DNA of 64,000 nucleotides, taken from contig JABVCK010000003.1 in NCBI GenBank assembly GCA_013540605.1, positions 62,001-126,000 on the forward strand, read 5' to 3'. The DNA is from Bacillota bacterium (lineage in GTDB: Bacteria; Bacillota; Clostridia; Ch29). Positions 18,622 to 29,316 of this stretch are shown here, in pieces. Within the stretch, counting starts at the first letter, position 1. Every line of letters starts with the position of its first letter. The position numbers were made by a program, and so were the translations under genes. The notes under the pieces are model-generated. The model worked only from the letters and a program-made list of their open reading frames with translations, was not told the DNA's origin and ran no database searches.

Positions 18622-19380
18622 TTACATAACAGGGACAGATAACCTGTCCCTATGTCCCTCCTTTTGCTTCTCTTTTTCATATTCTTCCTGGTATTCAGTG
18701 ATTTCTTCGAACTCTTCATCTATTTTTGGTCTTTCATCTTCCTGCAAATCAAGCTTTGCTATTCTGCTTTCATAGAAAATCTTAACGGTAGTACCGTCCT
18801 CCACCGCCCGGGACATATCGTAAATATCAATATAATCCCCAAATACGGCAGGTGTATTCTTGTCCGACAACTCAACCGGTGTACCGGTAAAGCCTATATA
18901 GGAGGCATTAGGCAGCGCATTCCTCATATATTTTGCATATCCATATTTAATATCCGCTTCCTCTTTTCCGACAGACACATCTGCATTAAAGCCGTACTGT
19001 GAACGGTGAGCTTCGTCAGCCTGTGTCAAGTAAAAACTAAAAATTTTTAATATCTTTTTCTTCTTTTAAAACGGTATATTTGTTTCAATCTTTCAAACAT
19101 TTCAAAAACAACAGGACATACACTTGCAGAGTCAAGATTGTTATTCACATTCTCCAAATCAAATATCCAGACCTTGTCGGTTTTTATGCTTCCATCATCC
19201 CGCCTGTACTGGACATCTACACCGTCTGTAATCATCCTTTGAAAAGCTTTATTGTTCATCAAAAGGCTTGGACTCTGCGGACTTTTTATTTTCCTGAAAG
19301 CTTCCTCCAGAGCATCATGAGGGATCTTTCAGTTTATTCTAAGAAGTGCATCTTTAAGCCTGTCATCCAGGATTACATCT
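18622..19380 (-). pseudogene. hsdR: Type I restriction subunit HsdR, broken
   Basis: Only pieces of the ~1000-residue motor subunit remain. The first piece reads VILDDRLKDALLRIN, then TGA (19329-19331), then KIPHDALEEAFRKI and continues through NKAFQRMITDGVDVQYRRDDG to 19047; this is the N-terminal nuclease-side region. After a large deletion the frame changes and 18622-19029 encodes the DEAH-box region ([36 protein letters not shown]). At least one nonsense codon, one internal deletion and loss of the C-terminal half make it inactive. It follows fic, as in common hsdM-hsdS-fic-hsdR operons. Confidence 0.85.
18631..18651. repeat. GGGACAG/CTGTCCC inverted repeat
   Basis: AGGGACAG and CTGTCCCT face each other across 5 bases. 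Related GGGACA/TGTCCC hairpins lie at 22688-22716 and 60009-60056, and a similar motif lies at 47985-48006. It overlaps the end of the HsdR relic. Confidence 0.6.
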
Positions 19381-20209
19381 TTACTTTACTTATATTTCTT
19401 ACCGCCTGTTCGTTGACGGCCCTGATAAAGAATAAAATCCAGCTATTTCAATCACCATAGCCAGTAATCCTGTTTAAATTGTAATAATATTCTTCTCTTT
19501 TTTCTTCCATGTAGCTGCTGATATAGAATACAGGGTCCGACATGACACCTTTTGTAAAGAGAAACAATGGTATCAGCATCCTGCCTATTCTTCCATTACC
19601 ATCTAAAAAGGGATGAAGAATTTCAAATTGAGCATGGATGATTGCTGCCTGAACAATATAATCCTTGTCATCATCATTCATATATTTCTCCAAGTTACTC
19701 AAGTAATCCGGCAGCTTTTCAGGTGATGGCGGTATAAAAGTAGCATCCTCCATCGTACATCCGGGCTTACCAATCCAGTTTTGTACTTTTCTGAACTCCC
19801 CGGGGCTCTTATTCATTCCTCTTACCGAACTCATTAATATTTCATGAACTTCCTTTATTAACCTTAAGAACAAAGGTATCTCTCCGAATCTCTTTACAGC
19901 ATGGTTCATTGCTGCTCTATAGTTTTTGATCTCCAGTATGTCATTACGTTTGTCCATATCCTTAAACTTGCTTTCATCCGCTTCAAACTCCAGCACTTCC
20001 TGAAAGGTTGCCTGCGTACCTTCAATAACTGAGGATAATACCGCTTCCTGTGTAATCAAGGGTGAAAGGAACACATACTTGTTCTGTATGGAGCCCAGCA
20101 GCCCGTCATACCTGGCTACATTTCTGTTGGCTTCTGAAAGCAAGCTCACAAAGTTGTTGTAATCAAGGTTTTCCAGGGGTAATTGTTGCGGAACGTAAGG
20201 ATTACGCAT
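19373..20209 (-). pseudogene. fic: Fic-family AMP transferase with nonsense codon
   Basis: The frame runs open for 253 residues from the ATG at 20209 to a TGA at 19448-19450. It keeps the Fic core motif HPFLDGNGRIGR and the N-terminal inhibitory motif SSVIEGTQ of class II Fic proteins, which AMPylate target proteins. Past the TGA the same frame continues for 24 codons (SWILFFIRAVNEQ) exactly as Fic proteins do, so TGA replaces the tryptophan of the conserved D-W pair. The rest of the C-terminal domain is deleted and fused to hsdR. The shortened protein keeps all known catalytic residues, so activity is not excluded. A start at 20239 is less likely. Confidence 0.8.
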
Positions 20210-20402
20210 TAGTAAGCACCTCCGGTACACGAATTTCACCTGATATTAGTTTTGGGAGCAGGGTATCTCTTGTTTTTGCTAAACTCTTATTTTCTGAGAA
20301 ATTCATTTTAAGTTTACTTATTATTGGTTGTAGCACATTATGATAACTCATCATTACATCACGAGTGGGATAAACAAATTTTACTCTCTTTAAACCACTC
20401 AC
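20202..20402 (-). pseudogene. hsdS: HsdS specificity subunit, C-terminal remnant
   Basis: About 66 codons survive, ending with the long conserved helix and tail of type I specificity subunits (KSLAKTRDTLLPKLISGEIRVPE). The first target-recognition domain, central helix and most of the second domain are missing. The piece joins directly to the HsdM fragment at about 20400, so one deletion removed the hsdM end and the hsdS beginning. Its stop overlaps the fic start. Confidence 0.8.
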
Positions 20403-21119
20403 AGTAACATGCCCAAGTCCTGTAGTTTGTCCGAGAGTTCTTTATGGGTTCTATCCGCCATATAGCCTAGCTTTCTGGCATCTATAAATAGAACCTCTCC
20501 TCCCCTATCCCTAAGTCCGACAGGACTTTTATTCTTGGCAATAAACCAGAGGCACACAGGTATCTGAGTGGAGTAGAATAACTGTCCTGGAAGTGTCACG
20601 ATACAATCAACCAAATCAGCATTAATTTTGCTTAAGAAATATCATAAACTCTTCCTAGAACATCTTTAGCTCTGCTCTCTGCATCGCCCACCTTAAAGGA
20701 GAATAGGTCTATTAGTTCACCCAACTTTGTCTTATCCAATTCAGGTCTTGCATAATTTTTAGGCAATACATCCTTTAATGTATCGTTGCTTTTTTCAATA
20801 GCAACCATGGCTCATCAATGATCTGCCCGATCGTAGGAAGCTTGGCATTCTTCTTTATATTCTCCCACCTTGCTTCTTTTGGCACCCAAAATATGTTACT
20901 CGCAGTATATTCGTCCACATCCTCAGGATCAGCCAGTTCATCCTTGGATAGTTCTTCATATTTTTCTTCAAAAGCATCCGATATATATTTCAGAAACAAC
21001 AGCCCCAATGCAACATGCTTGTACTCAGCAGCATCCATGTTGTTTCTAAGCTTGTCCGCCATTAACCAAAGATTTTCTTCAAACCCTAGATTTGCTCCGT
21101 TAGTCTTATTTTCTGCCAT
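20399..21119 (-). pseudogene. hsdM: HsdM methylase subunit, frameshifted and deleted
   Basis: Residues 1-104 of HsdM are intact (NLWLMADKLRNNMDAAEYKHVALGLLFLKYISDAF). Near 20815 the frame shifts after GQIIDE. The correct sequence resumes in another frame as [24 protein letters not shown] through [14 protein letters not shown] to about 20640. Then a jump leads to [33 protein letters not shown]. The jump removes the SAM-binding motif and the NPPF catalytic motif, roughly 200 residues, so no methylation is possible. It would have been co-transcribed with the methylase-TRD gene 15 bases upstream. Confidence 0.87.
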
Positions 21120-21133
21120 TTTTATTCCTCCTG

Positions 21134-22570
21134 CTAATCAAGTAATTTATCATACAGAGAATTTCTAACCTTTGTCCAATTTTCCGTTGCAGCCTTAATG
21201 GTCTCCTTATATATGGAAAAATTGTTCATATACTCTTGTGCAATCTGATTTTGTAATTGTAAATCGGGTACCGGAACCTCCATCTCTCCAATATCCCCCG
21301 GGTTGATATTCATTATGGTACTCCCTCGTTGAAAACTCTTCACTAGCCTAGCACCCACAGGGCTTTCAAGAAATATTTTCAGGTATCCCGGAATCACCTC
21401 TTTCTTTAGCCTTATAACAATGATATTGGCAGATGCTATAACCTTCTTTGAAGTTCTAGGGAATATTGCAGCCTTGTTGACTGTACCCCTGCAGGTTATA
21501 ACCACATCTCCCTCTATAAGTTCATACCTTTTTAGCTTCCTTTCCTCTTCATCAATGGTATCCATGGAGTCTAGCAGCACTTCACCATCTTCGAGGTTTG
21601 AAATATTGAGTACAAAGAATTCTCCAGGCTTTACATCATCTTTCATGATGGCTTTCCCTCGGAATATTTCAGCAATTTCCTTCAGCTTTACTTTCCTGAC
21701 TTCGGATTTAACGAATTTATACAACCCATCCTGATCCTCTGTCAGAAAAAGCTCAATTCTCCAGTCTTCATATTTTTGAAACTCATGGGAAGGGACATGC
21801 TTTTGGACAGCTAACTTCAATGTCTCCCCATCAATATCCACACTACCCACTTGTACCATATCAGCCTTTTTATTTGAAACACATATCAAGTATGTTTTAA
21901 TACCGGTATAGGGTCTGAAGATCCCTTCTGGCAGTGAAAAAATAGTGTTAACATTATACTTATCCGTAATAAGCTTTCTGAGGTCCGTCATAGGACCACC
22001 GGTAAAGGTAAACTTTGCAGGAGCTATAAAGTACATCCTGCCAGTCTCATTTATATAATTAAGAAGATTTTCTGCGGCTACCCCTTCCGTTTCCCTTGTC
22101 AGAAAGTCCTCACTTGTCTCTTCCTCATAAAGCTTCCCGCCGAAAGTTGGAACTGCAACGATGACATCAAACCGATCCTGCATTTGCACTTTCCGATAAA
22201 TTGAAATGTTTAAAACCCTGACATTGTTGAAGCTTTCAAAAGCTGTTTGCAGGACCTTATACATATGCCAATTCATTGAAGTGAGGAATATCTCACTGTT
22301 TGAGTACTGCTCTATAAATTGATGCAAGCCATTCAAGTATTTTTCCGCTTCAGCAATAAGAATTTTCCTTCCATCTTCCACGGTAATTAATTCTGAAGTA
22401 AACTTAAGAAGGAAATCCGGAACAAACACTGTCCCCGAGCGGTCATTCCTGTAAGTCTCTATCACATACTGCAATATATCAAGGTTTTTCCCGGCATCAT
22501 AAAGTTCAAGGAAATAATCCCTATCCCCGGGGAAAAACCCCAAGGATTCTTTTTCAGATACCAGCTTCAT
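21134..22570 (-). CDS. Methylase-like domain fused to type I TRD
   Basis: This 478-residue protein joins an N-6 methylase-like region (~1-270) to an HsdS-like target-recognition domain (~290-475: LKEIAEIFRGKAI, ISNLEDGEVLL, YELIEGDVVITCRGTVNKAAIFP). In the methylase part the place of the NPPF/Y catalytic motif reads VIVAVPTFGG, so Asn and one Pro are absent; later methylase-fold strands (YFIAPAKFTFTGG, TIFSLPEGIFRPYTGIKTYLICV) are clear. Upstream, the frame stays open for about 23 codons with no start codon before a stop, which hints at N-terminal loss. It directly precedes the hsdM relic. It may be a DNA-recognition or inactive-methylase protein; no enzymatic role should be assumed. Confidence 0.7.
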   Translation of the reverse strand: MKLVSEKESLGFFPGDRDYFLELYDAGKNLDILQYVIETYRNDRSGTVFVPDFLLKFTSELITVEDGRKILIAEAEKYLNGLHQFIEQYSNSEIFLTSMNWHMYKVLQTAFESFNNVRVLNISIYRKVQMQDRFDVIVAVPTFGGKLYEEETSEDFLTRETEGVAAENLLNYINETGRMYFIAPAKFTFTGGPMTDLRKLITDKYNVNTIFSLPEGIFRPYTGIKTYLICVSNKKADMVQVGSVDIDGETLKLAVQKHVPSHEFQKYEDWRIELFLTEDQDGLYKFVKSEVRKVKLKEIAEIFRGKAIMKDDVKPGEFFVLNISNLEDGEVLLDSMDTIDEEERKLKRYELIEGDVVITCRGTVNKAAIFPRTSKKVIASANIIVIRLKKEVIPGYLKIFLESPVGARLVKSFQRGSTIMNINPGDIGEMEVPVPDLQLQNQIAQEYMNNFSIYKETIKAATENWTKVRNSLYDKLLD

Positions 22571-22687
22571 CGCCTCAAATATTCTATTTTTTAAATTCTT
22601 TTCGTTGATATCAATAACTTTCTCTTGGTTTATATATGGTTGCTAAAGATGCCTTATTCCTTTAGAAATAAGATATCAAATCAAAAG

Positions 22688-22716
22688 AGGACACACCTTC
22701 TTTGAAGGAATGTCCC
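22688..22716 (-). terminator. Imperfect hairpin ending the uvr operon
   Basis: GGACACACCTTC and GAAGGAATGTCC form a stem with an internal CA/AA mismatch. On the minus strand it is followed by TCTTTTGA. The same design (GGACA-CA-CC...GG-AA-TGTCC) appears at 60009-60056, so this is also a member of a dispersed repeat. Confidence 0.55.
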
Positions 22717-22768
22717 CTTGCTATACCCTTACCACTCTGCCTGCTACATAAAAGCAGGTGTCCAAAAT

Positions 22769-22945
22769 TTATGGTAAAGCATAAAAGCATCTTTTCGGTG
22801 AAACAACCTTTTCTTCTTTCGCTAAATCTTTAATTGCTTTATCCACTTCTTTTTTATCCAGTCCGGCCTTTTGGGCAATATCTCCTGCTTTTAAAGGTTC
22901 TGAAGATTCGCCCAAGACTTTTAGTACTGCTTCTTTAGCATTCAT
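22769..22945 (-). CDS. Small winged-helix DNA-binding protein
   Basis: The 58-residue protein begins at the ATG 22945, 8 bases after AAGGAGG. It is a single winged helix-turn-helix: an N-terminal helix ([11 protein letters not shown]), [28 protein letters not shown] as the turn and recognition helices, and a wing ending [13 protein letters not shown]. Such mini-wHTH proteins are known in anaerobes and archaea without a firm role. It overlaps the end of uvrA by 11 bases, so it is coupled to uvrA translation. I infer a regulator or nucleoid factor, with no known target. Confidence 0.75.
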   Translation of the reverse strand: MNAKEAVLKVLGESSEPLKAGDIAQKAGLDKKEVDKAIKDLAKEEKVVSPKRCFYALP

Positions 22946-25772
22946 GACAGACACCTCCTTTCAGGACCCTCCTTAGAAACTGGCCCGTATAGGAGCACCC
23001 GGTATCCGCAACCTCTTCGGGTGTACCGGTGGCTATTACGGTTCCTCCCCTGTACCCTCCCTCGGGACCGAGGTCTATGATATAATCGGACGTTTTTATT
23101 ACATCAAGGTTGTGTTCAATCACAACCACCGTGTTTCCCCCGTCGGCAAGCCTTGAAAGAACTCCTATGAGCTTGCTGACATCTTCGAAGTGGAGGCCCG
23201 TCGTAGGCTCGTCCAATATATACAGGGTTTTGCCCGTACTGCGTCTGCTCAACTCGGCCGCAAGCTTTATTCTCTGGGCTTCTCCGCCCGATAGCTGCGT
23301 TGAAGGCTGACCAAGACGTATATATCCCAGACCCACATCGTACATGGTCTGCAGTTTCCTCTTTATTGACGGTAGATTGTCGAAAAATTCCAGGGCTTCT
23401 TCCACCGTCATATCAAGTACGTCTGAAATACTCTTGCCCTTGTATTTTACCTGGAGGGTTTCCCTGTTATACCTTTTTCCCTTGCAGAGATCGCAGGGTA
23501 CATATACATCGGGCAGGAAATGCATCTCTATCTTGATTATTCCGTCGCCCCGGCAGGCCTCGCACCTGCCGCCCTTTACGTTGAAACTGAACCTTCCCTT
23601 CTTGTAGCCCCGAGTCCTTGCCTCCGGTGTCCTTGAAAACAGGTCCCTGATATGGTCAAAGACACCCGTATACGTCGCAGGGTTGGATCTGGGCGTCCTT
23701 CCGATCGGCGACTGGTCTATATCGATTATCTTATCTATGTGCTCGATACCGGTTATCCGATCGTGCTCTCCGGGCTTCGCTTTGGAATTGTAGAGCCTCT
23801 GGGCAATGCCCTTGTAGAGTATCTCGTTTACCAGGGTACTTTTTCCTGAGCCTGAAACGCCGGTAACACAGATGAACACACCCAGCGGAAAATCAACGTC
23901 AATGCTCTTCAGGTTATTCTCCCTGGCACCGAGCACCCTAATATGCTTGCCGTTCGGTTTTCTCCTTGTTCCCGGCACTTCTATGCATTTATCGCCCCTG
24001 AGGTACTGCCCGGTTATGGACTCAGGGCATCCTTCGATTTCATCCAGTTCACCGGCAGCAACGACCCAACCTCCATGGATTCCTGCCCCCGGACCAATAT
24101 CCACTATATAATCGGCTGCCCTTATGGTATCCTCGTCGTGTTCCACTACGATAAGGGTATTGCCCAGATCGGTGAGCTTTCTCAGGGTTTCGATCAACCG
24201 GCGGTTATCCCTCTGGTGGAGTCCTATACTGGGCTCGTCCAGAATATAGAGGACGCCCACCAGGCTTGAGCCTATCTGGGTTGCAAGCCTTATCCTCTGG
24301 GCCTCTCCCCCCGAAAGGGTACCGGCTGCCCTGGAAAGGGTCAGATAATCGAGGCCCACATTAACGAGAAAACCCAGTCTCTCCCTGATTTCCTTCAATA
24401 TCTGGTATGCAATAATCTCTTTGTTTCCCTCCAGTTTGAGGTTCTGGAAGAATTCAAGGCTTTCGAGGACCGACATGTTGGTTATATCATTGATGTTCTT
24501 GCCGCCTATCTTTACGGCCAGCACTTCCTTCTTCAGCCTGGCCCCGCTGCATACGGGACACGGGGTCACACTCATGAAGCCCTCTATGTAACTCTTGATA
24601 TAATCCGATTGCGTCTCCTTATACCTTCTCTGCAGGTTATTAATGACCCCTTCAAAGGGTGCATTGTAGGTTCTGCTTCCGTACTTGCCGCTGTAGCTGA
24701 ACCTGAATTTCTGCCCCCTTGACCCGAACAGTATGATGTCCAGCGTCTTCTGGTCAATGTCCCTCATAGGTGTATCGCTGCTGTACCCGCAGCTATTCAG
24801 TATTCCCTCCACCATGCTGTAATACCAGCTGTCCTCCGAATCGGAAATGGCTTCTATCCCGCCTTCCCTGAGGGATTTATTCTTATCGGGTATGATAAGG
24901 TCAGGATCCACCTTCATCAGACTGCCCAGACCATTGCAATTGGGACATGCACCGTAGGGGCTGTTGAACGAAAACATCCTCGGGCTGAGTTCCTCTATGC
25001 TGATGCCGCAGTTTACACAGGCAAAATTCTGGCTGAAGACCATTTCCCCGCCTTCTACCACATCGACAAGGAGTATCCCACCGGACAGCTTAAGACAGGT
25101 TTCAATGGAATCCGCGAGGCGTTTCCCGATGCCCGGCCTTACCACCAGCCTGTCCACCACCACTTCTATGGTATGCTTCCGGTTTTTTTCCAGCTTTATC
25201 TCTTCACCTAAATCCAGTACTTCCCCATCAACACGGGCCCTTACATATCCGCCTTTGCGCATCTCGTCCAGCAGTTTTGCGTATTCTCCCTTCCGGCCCC
25301 TGACCACCGGGGCAAGAAGCTGAATCCTGCTGCCTTCGTCCATAGCCATAATACTGTCTGCCATCTGTTCAACCGTTTGCTGTGTGATCTCCATCCCGCA
25401 TTCGTAGCAGTACGGGGTACCTACCCGCGCAAACAGGAGGCGCAGGTAGTCATAAATCTCGGTAACCGTACCCACCGTTGAGCGGGGATTCCTGCTGGTG
25501 GTCTTCTGGTCTATCGATATGGCCGGTGATAATCCTTCTATATAATCGACATCAGGCTTCTCCATCTGCCCGAGAAACTGGCGGGCGTATGCGGAGAGGG
25601 ATTCAACATACCGGCGCTGACCCTCTGCGTATATTGTGTCGAAGGCCAGGGAAGACTTCCCCGAACCGCTTAATCCTGTCATAACAATGAACCTGTCCCT
25701 CGGCAGCTCAAGGTCAATATTTTTCAGGTTATGTTCCCTGGCACCCTTTATGAATATCCTGTCCTTTGCCAT
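22935..25772 (-). CDS. uvrA: Excinuclease ABC subunit A
   Basis: UvrA (945 residues) is the damage-sensing ATPase of nucleotide excision repair and works as a dimer with UvrB. Both ABC modules are present: Walker [10 protein letters not shown] near residue 33 and GVSGSGKST near 640; ABC signatures [12 protein letters not shown] near 488 and [12 protein letters not shown] near 830; and both zinc modules (CVNCG...CPNCNG near 253-283; CEACRGDG...CDLCKG near 735-765). The length is standard. It follows uvrB by 17 bases in one operon, with a small winged-helix gene overlapping its end. Confidence 0.97.
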   Translation of the reverse strand: MAKDRIFIKGAREHNLKNIDLELPRDRFIVMTGLSGSGKSSLAFDTIYAEGQRRYVESLSAYARQFLGQMEKPDVDYIEGLSPAISIDQKTTSRNPRSTVGTVTEIYDYLRLLFARVGTPYCYECGMEITQQTVEQMADSIMAMDEGSRIQLLAPVVRGRKGEYAKLLDEMRKGGYVRARVDGEVLDLGEEIKLEKNRKHTIEVVVDRLVVRPGIGKRLADSIETCLKLSGGILLVDVVEGGEMVFSQNFACVNCGISIEELSPRMFSFNSPYGACPNCNGLGSLMKVDPDLIIPDKNKSLREGGIEAISDSEDSWYYSMVEGILNSCGYSSDTPMRDIDQKTLDIILFGSRGQKFRFSYSGKYGSRTYNAPFEGVINNLQRRYKETQSDYIKSYIEGFMSVTPCPVCSGARLKKEVLAVKIGGKNINDITNMSVLESLEFFQNLKLEGNKEIIAYQILKEIRERLGFLVNVGLDYLTLSRAAGTLSGGEAQRIRLATQIGSSLVGVLYILDEPSIGLHQRDNRRLIETLRKLTDLGNTLIVVEHDEDTIRAADYIVDIGPGAGIHGGWVVAAGELDEIEGCPESITGQYLRGDKCIEVPGTRRKPNGKHIRVLGARENNLKSIDVDFPLGVFICVTGVSGSGKSTLVNEILYKGIAQRLYNSKAKPGEHDRITGIEHIDKIIDIDQSPIGRTPRSNPATYTGVFDHIRDLFSRTPEARTRGYKKGRFSFNVKGGRCEACRGDGIIKIEMHFLPDVYVPCDLCKGKRYNRETLQVKYKGKSISDVLDMTVEEALEFFDNLPSIKRKLQTMYDVGLGYIRLGQPSTQLSGGEAQRIKLAAELSRRSTGKTLYILDEPTTGLHFEDVSKLIGVLSRLADGGNTVVVIEHNLDVIKTSDYIIDLGPEGGYRGGTVIATGTPEEVADTGCSYTGQFLRRVLKGGVCHEC

Positions 25773-25789
25773 GTTTTCACCCCTAAGAT

Positions 25790-27775
25790 TCAGTCTGTGC
25801 CGGATTTTTTCTTCAGTTCAAATATCCTATCCCTCAATGCTGCAGCCTTCTCAAAATCAAGCCGTTCCGCAGCCTGTCTCATCTCTTTTTCCATAGCCGC
25901 CAATGCTTCCATTATATCTTCACGGTTATCCAGTACATCGACAAGATTGCTGTAAACCACCCTTTCCTCAGCTGCCCTGGTTGCCTCAATGATGTCCCTG
26001 ACCGCCTTGCTGATGGACTGCGGGGTAATGCCGTGCTCCTCATTATACTGTATTTGTATACCCCTCCTGCGGTTGGTTTCATCTATTGCCCTGCGCATCG
26101 AATTTGTTATGCTGTCTGCGTACATGATAACCTTTCCGTCCACATTACGGGCAGCCCTACCGATGGTCTGTACCAGCGATGTTTCGGACCGCAAAAAACC
26201 TTCCTTGTCGGCGTCAAGTATAGCTACAAGGGATACCTCGGGAAGGTCCAGACCCTCCCTCAGCAGGTTTATCCCCACAAGCACGTCAAAAACTCCAAGC
26301 CGCAGGTCCCGTATTATCTCCATCCTCTCCAGGGTATCTATGTCAGAATGAAGATATCTCACCTTTATGCCAATTTCCTTGAGGTAAGATGTCAGATCCT
26401 CCGCCATCTTTTTGGTCAGCGTTGTGACTAAAACCCTCTGGTTATCCGATACTCTTTTGTTTATCTCGCCAATAAGGTGGTCTACCTGCCCCTGTACGGG
26501 TCTAACCTCAACCATGGGATCTACCAGCCCCGTAGGCCTGATTATCTGTTCTACTATGCGGCTGCTCTTTTTCCTCTCGTATGGTCCGGGGGTAGCGCTC
26601 ACAAAAATCGCCTGGTTAATCATTTTCTCGAACTCCCTGAAGGTCAGCGGCCTGTTATCCAGGGCCGATGGAAGCCTGAAGCCGTATTCCACAAGGGTTT
26701 CTTTCCTTGACCTGTCCCCGTTGTACATTCCCCCGATTTGGGGAATGGTCACGTGGGATTCATCGATGATTACCAGGAAATCTTCAGGAAAATAGTCGAT
26801 AAGGGTATAGGGCCTGCTGCCGGGGGGCCTTCCGCTCAGATGTCTGGAGTAGTTCTCTATGCCTGAGCAGAACCCCATCTCCTCAAGCATCTCAAGGTCG
26901 TATCTCGTTCTTTGCTCCAGCCTCTGCGCTTCCAGCAGCTTGTCCTGGGAGCGGAGTTCCTTCAGCCTGTGCTCCAGTTCATCCTCTATGCTCCTGACTG
27001 CCCTGTCCACTTTTTCCTTGGTTGTGGCAAAGTGCGAGGCGGGAAAGATGGATACATGATTCCTGTATCCGATGATCTCACCGGTCAGGCTGTCTATCTC
27101 CGATATCCGCTCAATTTCGTCACCGAAGAACTCCACCCTTATTGCCCTGTCCGAAGATTCGGCAGGAAACACTTCGATTACGTCTCCCCTTACCCTGAAA
27201 GTCCCCCTTGTGAAGCTTATATCGTTCCTTTCATACTGGATGTCCACAAGTTTTCTGATAATCTCATCCCTGTCCCTGACCATTCCCGGCCGCATGGAGA
27301 TGACAAGGTTATTGTAGTCTATGGGGTCGCCCAGGCCATAAATGCATGATACGCTCGCTACGATTATAACGTCCCGCCGTTCGAACAGCGCCGCGGTGGC
27401 GGAGTGCCTCAGCTTGTCGATCTCCTCGTTTATTGAAGAATCCTTTTCTATGTATGTATCGGTCTGGGGTACATAGGCCTCGGGCTGGTAATAGTCATAA
27501 TAGCTTACAAAGTACTCCACGGCATTCTCCGGGAAAAATTCCCTGAATTCCCCGCAAAGCTGGGCTGCCAGCGTCTTGTTGTGGGCTATGACCAGCGTCG
27601 GCCTCTGAACGTTCTGGATTACATTCGCCATTGTATAGGTCTTACCCGTGCCGGTAGCGCCGAGCAGGGTTTGATACCTGCAGCCCGCCGTAAGCCCTCC
27701 TGTAAGCTCCTCAATAGCATGGGGCTGGTCGCCCCCGGGCTTATACTCGGATACCAGTTTGAATTTACCGTCCAT
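25790..27775 (-). CDS. uvrB: Excinuclease ABC subunit B
   Basis: UvrB (661 residues from ATG 27775) verifies damage and hands over to UvrC. It has Walker A GATGTGKT near residue 37, the DNA-wedging beta-hairpin [12 protein letters not shown] near 92, helicase motifs through [21 protein letters not shown] near 500, and a C-terminal UVR motif ([24 protein letters not shown]). The open frame extends to 27844, but [18 protein letters not shown] is where the family starts; the ribosome site (GGTG) is weak. It heads uvrB-uvrA-wHTH after a 49-base gap from the MATE gene. Confidence 0.96.
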   Translation of the reverse strand: MDGKFKLVSEYKPGGDQPHAIEELTGGLTAGCRYQTLLGATGTGKTYTMANVIQNVQRPTLVIAHNKTLAAQLCGEFREFFPENAVEYFVSYYDYYQPEAYVPQTDTYIEKDSSINEEIDKLRHSATAALFERRDVIIVASVSCIYGLGDPIDYNNLVISMRPGMVRDRDEIIRKLVDIQYERNDISFTRGTFRVRGDVIEVFPAESSDRAIRVEFFGDEIERISEIDSLTGEIIGYRNHVSIFPASHFATTKEKVDRAVRSIEDELEHRLKELRSQDKLLEAQRLEQRTRYDLEMLEEMGFCSGIENYSRHLSGRPPGSRPYTLIDYFPEDFLVIIDESHVTIPQIGGMYNGDRSRKETLVEYGFRLPSALDNRPLTFREFEKMINQAIFVSATPGPYERKKSSRIVEQIIRPTGLVDPMVEVRPVQGQVDHLIGEINKRVSDNQRVLVTTLTKKMAEDLTSYLKEIGIKVRYLHSDIDTLERMEIIRDLRLGVFDVLVGINLLREGLDLPEVSLVAILDADKEGFLRSETSLVQTIGRAARNVDGKVIMYADSITNSMRRAIDETNRRRGIQIQYNEEHGITPQSISKAVRDIIEATRAAEERVVYSNLVDVLDNREDIMEALAAMEKEMRQAAERLDFEKAAALRDRIFELKKKSGTD

Positions 27776-27824
27776 CGCATCACCACATCCATTCGGAACA
27801 TTTGTTCGCGTGTATATTATATTA

Positions 27825-29171
27825 TTAAATTGTCTCCAGGTCAATATCCTTCCATTTTCTCCTTAAAAACCTATGGGTGAGAAGGCCGGATTCTACCACA
27901 AATTGCATCAGGGTAGCTATCCACACATAGGTCACTTCAAGGCGAAAGACGTATATAACCATGAATATGAGCGGCAGACGCACAAGCCAATTGCTGGTGG
28001 CAGCCACAATAAAGGCCCCCCTGGTATCGCCCGCGCCCCTCAGGGACGACGCCATTGCCATGCTCAGGGCAATAAACGGCTGCTCAAAGGCCCCTATCTT
28101 AAGACATCTAGCAGCAAGCTTCATAACATCCGGCAGATTGGTAAATACCGAAATTATTACCGTTGGAAAGAGAAAGAAAGCCAGGCCTATCATTGTCATC
28201 AATAATACGCCCATGGCGGTGGACTGCAGGGCGCTTTCCTCCGCCTCGTCCTTCCTGCATGCCCCAAGGTTTTGGCCTACCAGCGTCGATGCAGCTACCG
28301 CAAAGCCGTAACCGGGCATAAAGGATATGCTTTCGGCGGACACCGCGATAGAGTTGGCGGCAAAGGAAACTGCGCCCATACTTGAAATCCATAATGAGGA
28401 CAGCACCCTGCTCCCGCTGTGGGTAAACTCCTCAAGGGATGCAGGTATGCTCAGCTTGAATATTTTTCTTACCAGGTCCTTATCAAAGCTGAACATTTGC
28501 AAGGGCCTCACCCTCACTCCCCCTATACCCGACATAAGCATACCTATGAGTATCAATGAACCGGTGATCTGACCCACAGCCGTTGCTATAGCAGCGCCGG
28601 CAACCTCCAGCCTTGGAAAGCCGAAGTACCCGAATATGAGTACATAATCCCCTACTATGTTAATTATGTTGGCTACTGCGGCGATTATCATCGGAATGGT
28701 GGTATTCCCGGCACCCCTTAGGATGGAACTGCAGACATTGAGTGGAATCATAAACGCAGCGGCCAAGGAGGTTATTCTCATATAGACTATACCCAGCCTC
28801 AGGACTTCCGGGTCCTTTACGAAATGCATCAACAGATTCCTGGACAGCAGGCCTATTGTCAGCGCCACCACCATTCCAATAATGAAGCCCAGGCCAAGCC
28901 CCTGGGATGCGGTTTTCTCAACATCTTCCTTCTGCCCTGAGCCGGTATACCTTGCTACAAGAACCATCGTCCCCACGCCGATACCCGCAAATATAAACGT
29001 GACCGTGAATACAATCTGACCTCCCAGACCCACCGCATTCAGGGCTTCTGCGCTCAACCGCCCCACCATCGCCGTATCGAACACCCATACAATCATATGA
29101 AGGGCCATCTCAAGAATCACCGGCCACGCCAGTATTAATATCCTTTTGCTGAGATTTCTGTTGTTAAACAT
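27825..29171 (-). CDS. MATE-family efflux transporter
   Basis: The 448-residue protein has about 12 hydrophobic helices in two similar halves, typical of MATE exporters ([26 protein letters not shown] at the N-terminus; [35 protein letters not shown] at the start of the second half). These pumps expel cationic compounds using Na+ or H+; the substrate is not predictable. It lies just upstream of uvrB in the same direction, possibly in the same transcript. Confidence 0.92.
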   Translation of the reverse strand: MFNNRNLSKRILILAWPVILEMALHMIVWVFDTAMVGRLSAEALNAVGLGGQIVFTVTFIFAGIGVGTMVLVARYTGSGQKEDVEKTASQGLGLGFIIGMVVALTIGLLSRNLLMHFVKDPEVLRLGIVYMRITSLAAAFMIPLNVCSSILRGAGNTTIPMIIAAVANIINIVGDYVLIFGYFGFPRLEVAGAAIATAVGQITGSLILIGMLMSGIGGVRVRPLQMFSFDKDLVRKIFKLSIPASLEEFTHSGSRVLSSLWISSMGAVSFAANSIAVSAESISFMPGYGFAVAASTLVGQNLGACRKDEAEESALQSTAMGVLLMTMIGLAFFLFPTVIISVFTNLPDVMKLAARCLKIGAFEQPFIALSMAMASSLRGAGDTRGAFIVAATSNWLVRLPLIFMVIYVFRLEVTYVWIATLMQFVVESGLLTHRFLRRKWKDIDLETI

Positions 29172-29249
29172 ATACCTGTTATCCCCCGTAAGTTATTCTA
29201 TCACTCGGTACTCATTATTTTTTATCTATAGGAAAAATGCAATAATAAT

Positions 29250-29285
29250 GCTATATGGCAGGCAGTATGGAGCCCGCCATATAGC
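29250..29285 (-). terminator. Hairpin after the PDZ membrane protein gene
   Basis: GCTATATGGC and GCCATATAGC form a 10-bp stem. On the minus strand ATTATTATTG follows, a weak U-rich tail. Confidence 0.6.
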
Positions 29286-29316
29286 CCCTTGGTTTCACAG
29301 TTCTACTGCACATTAT

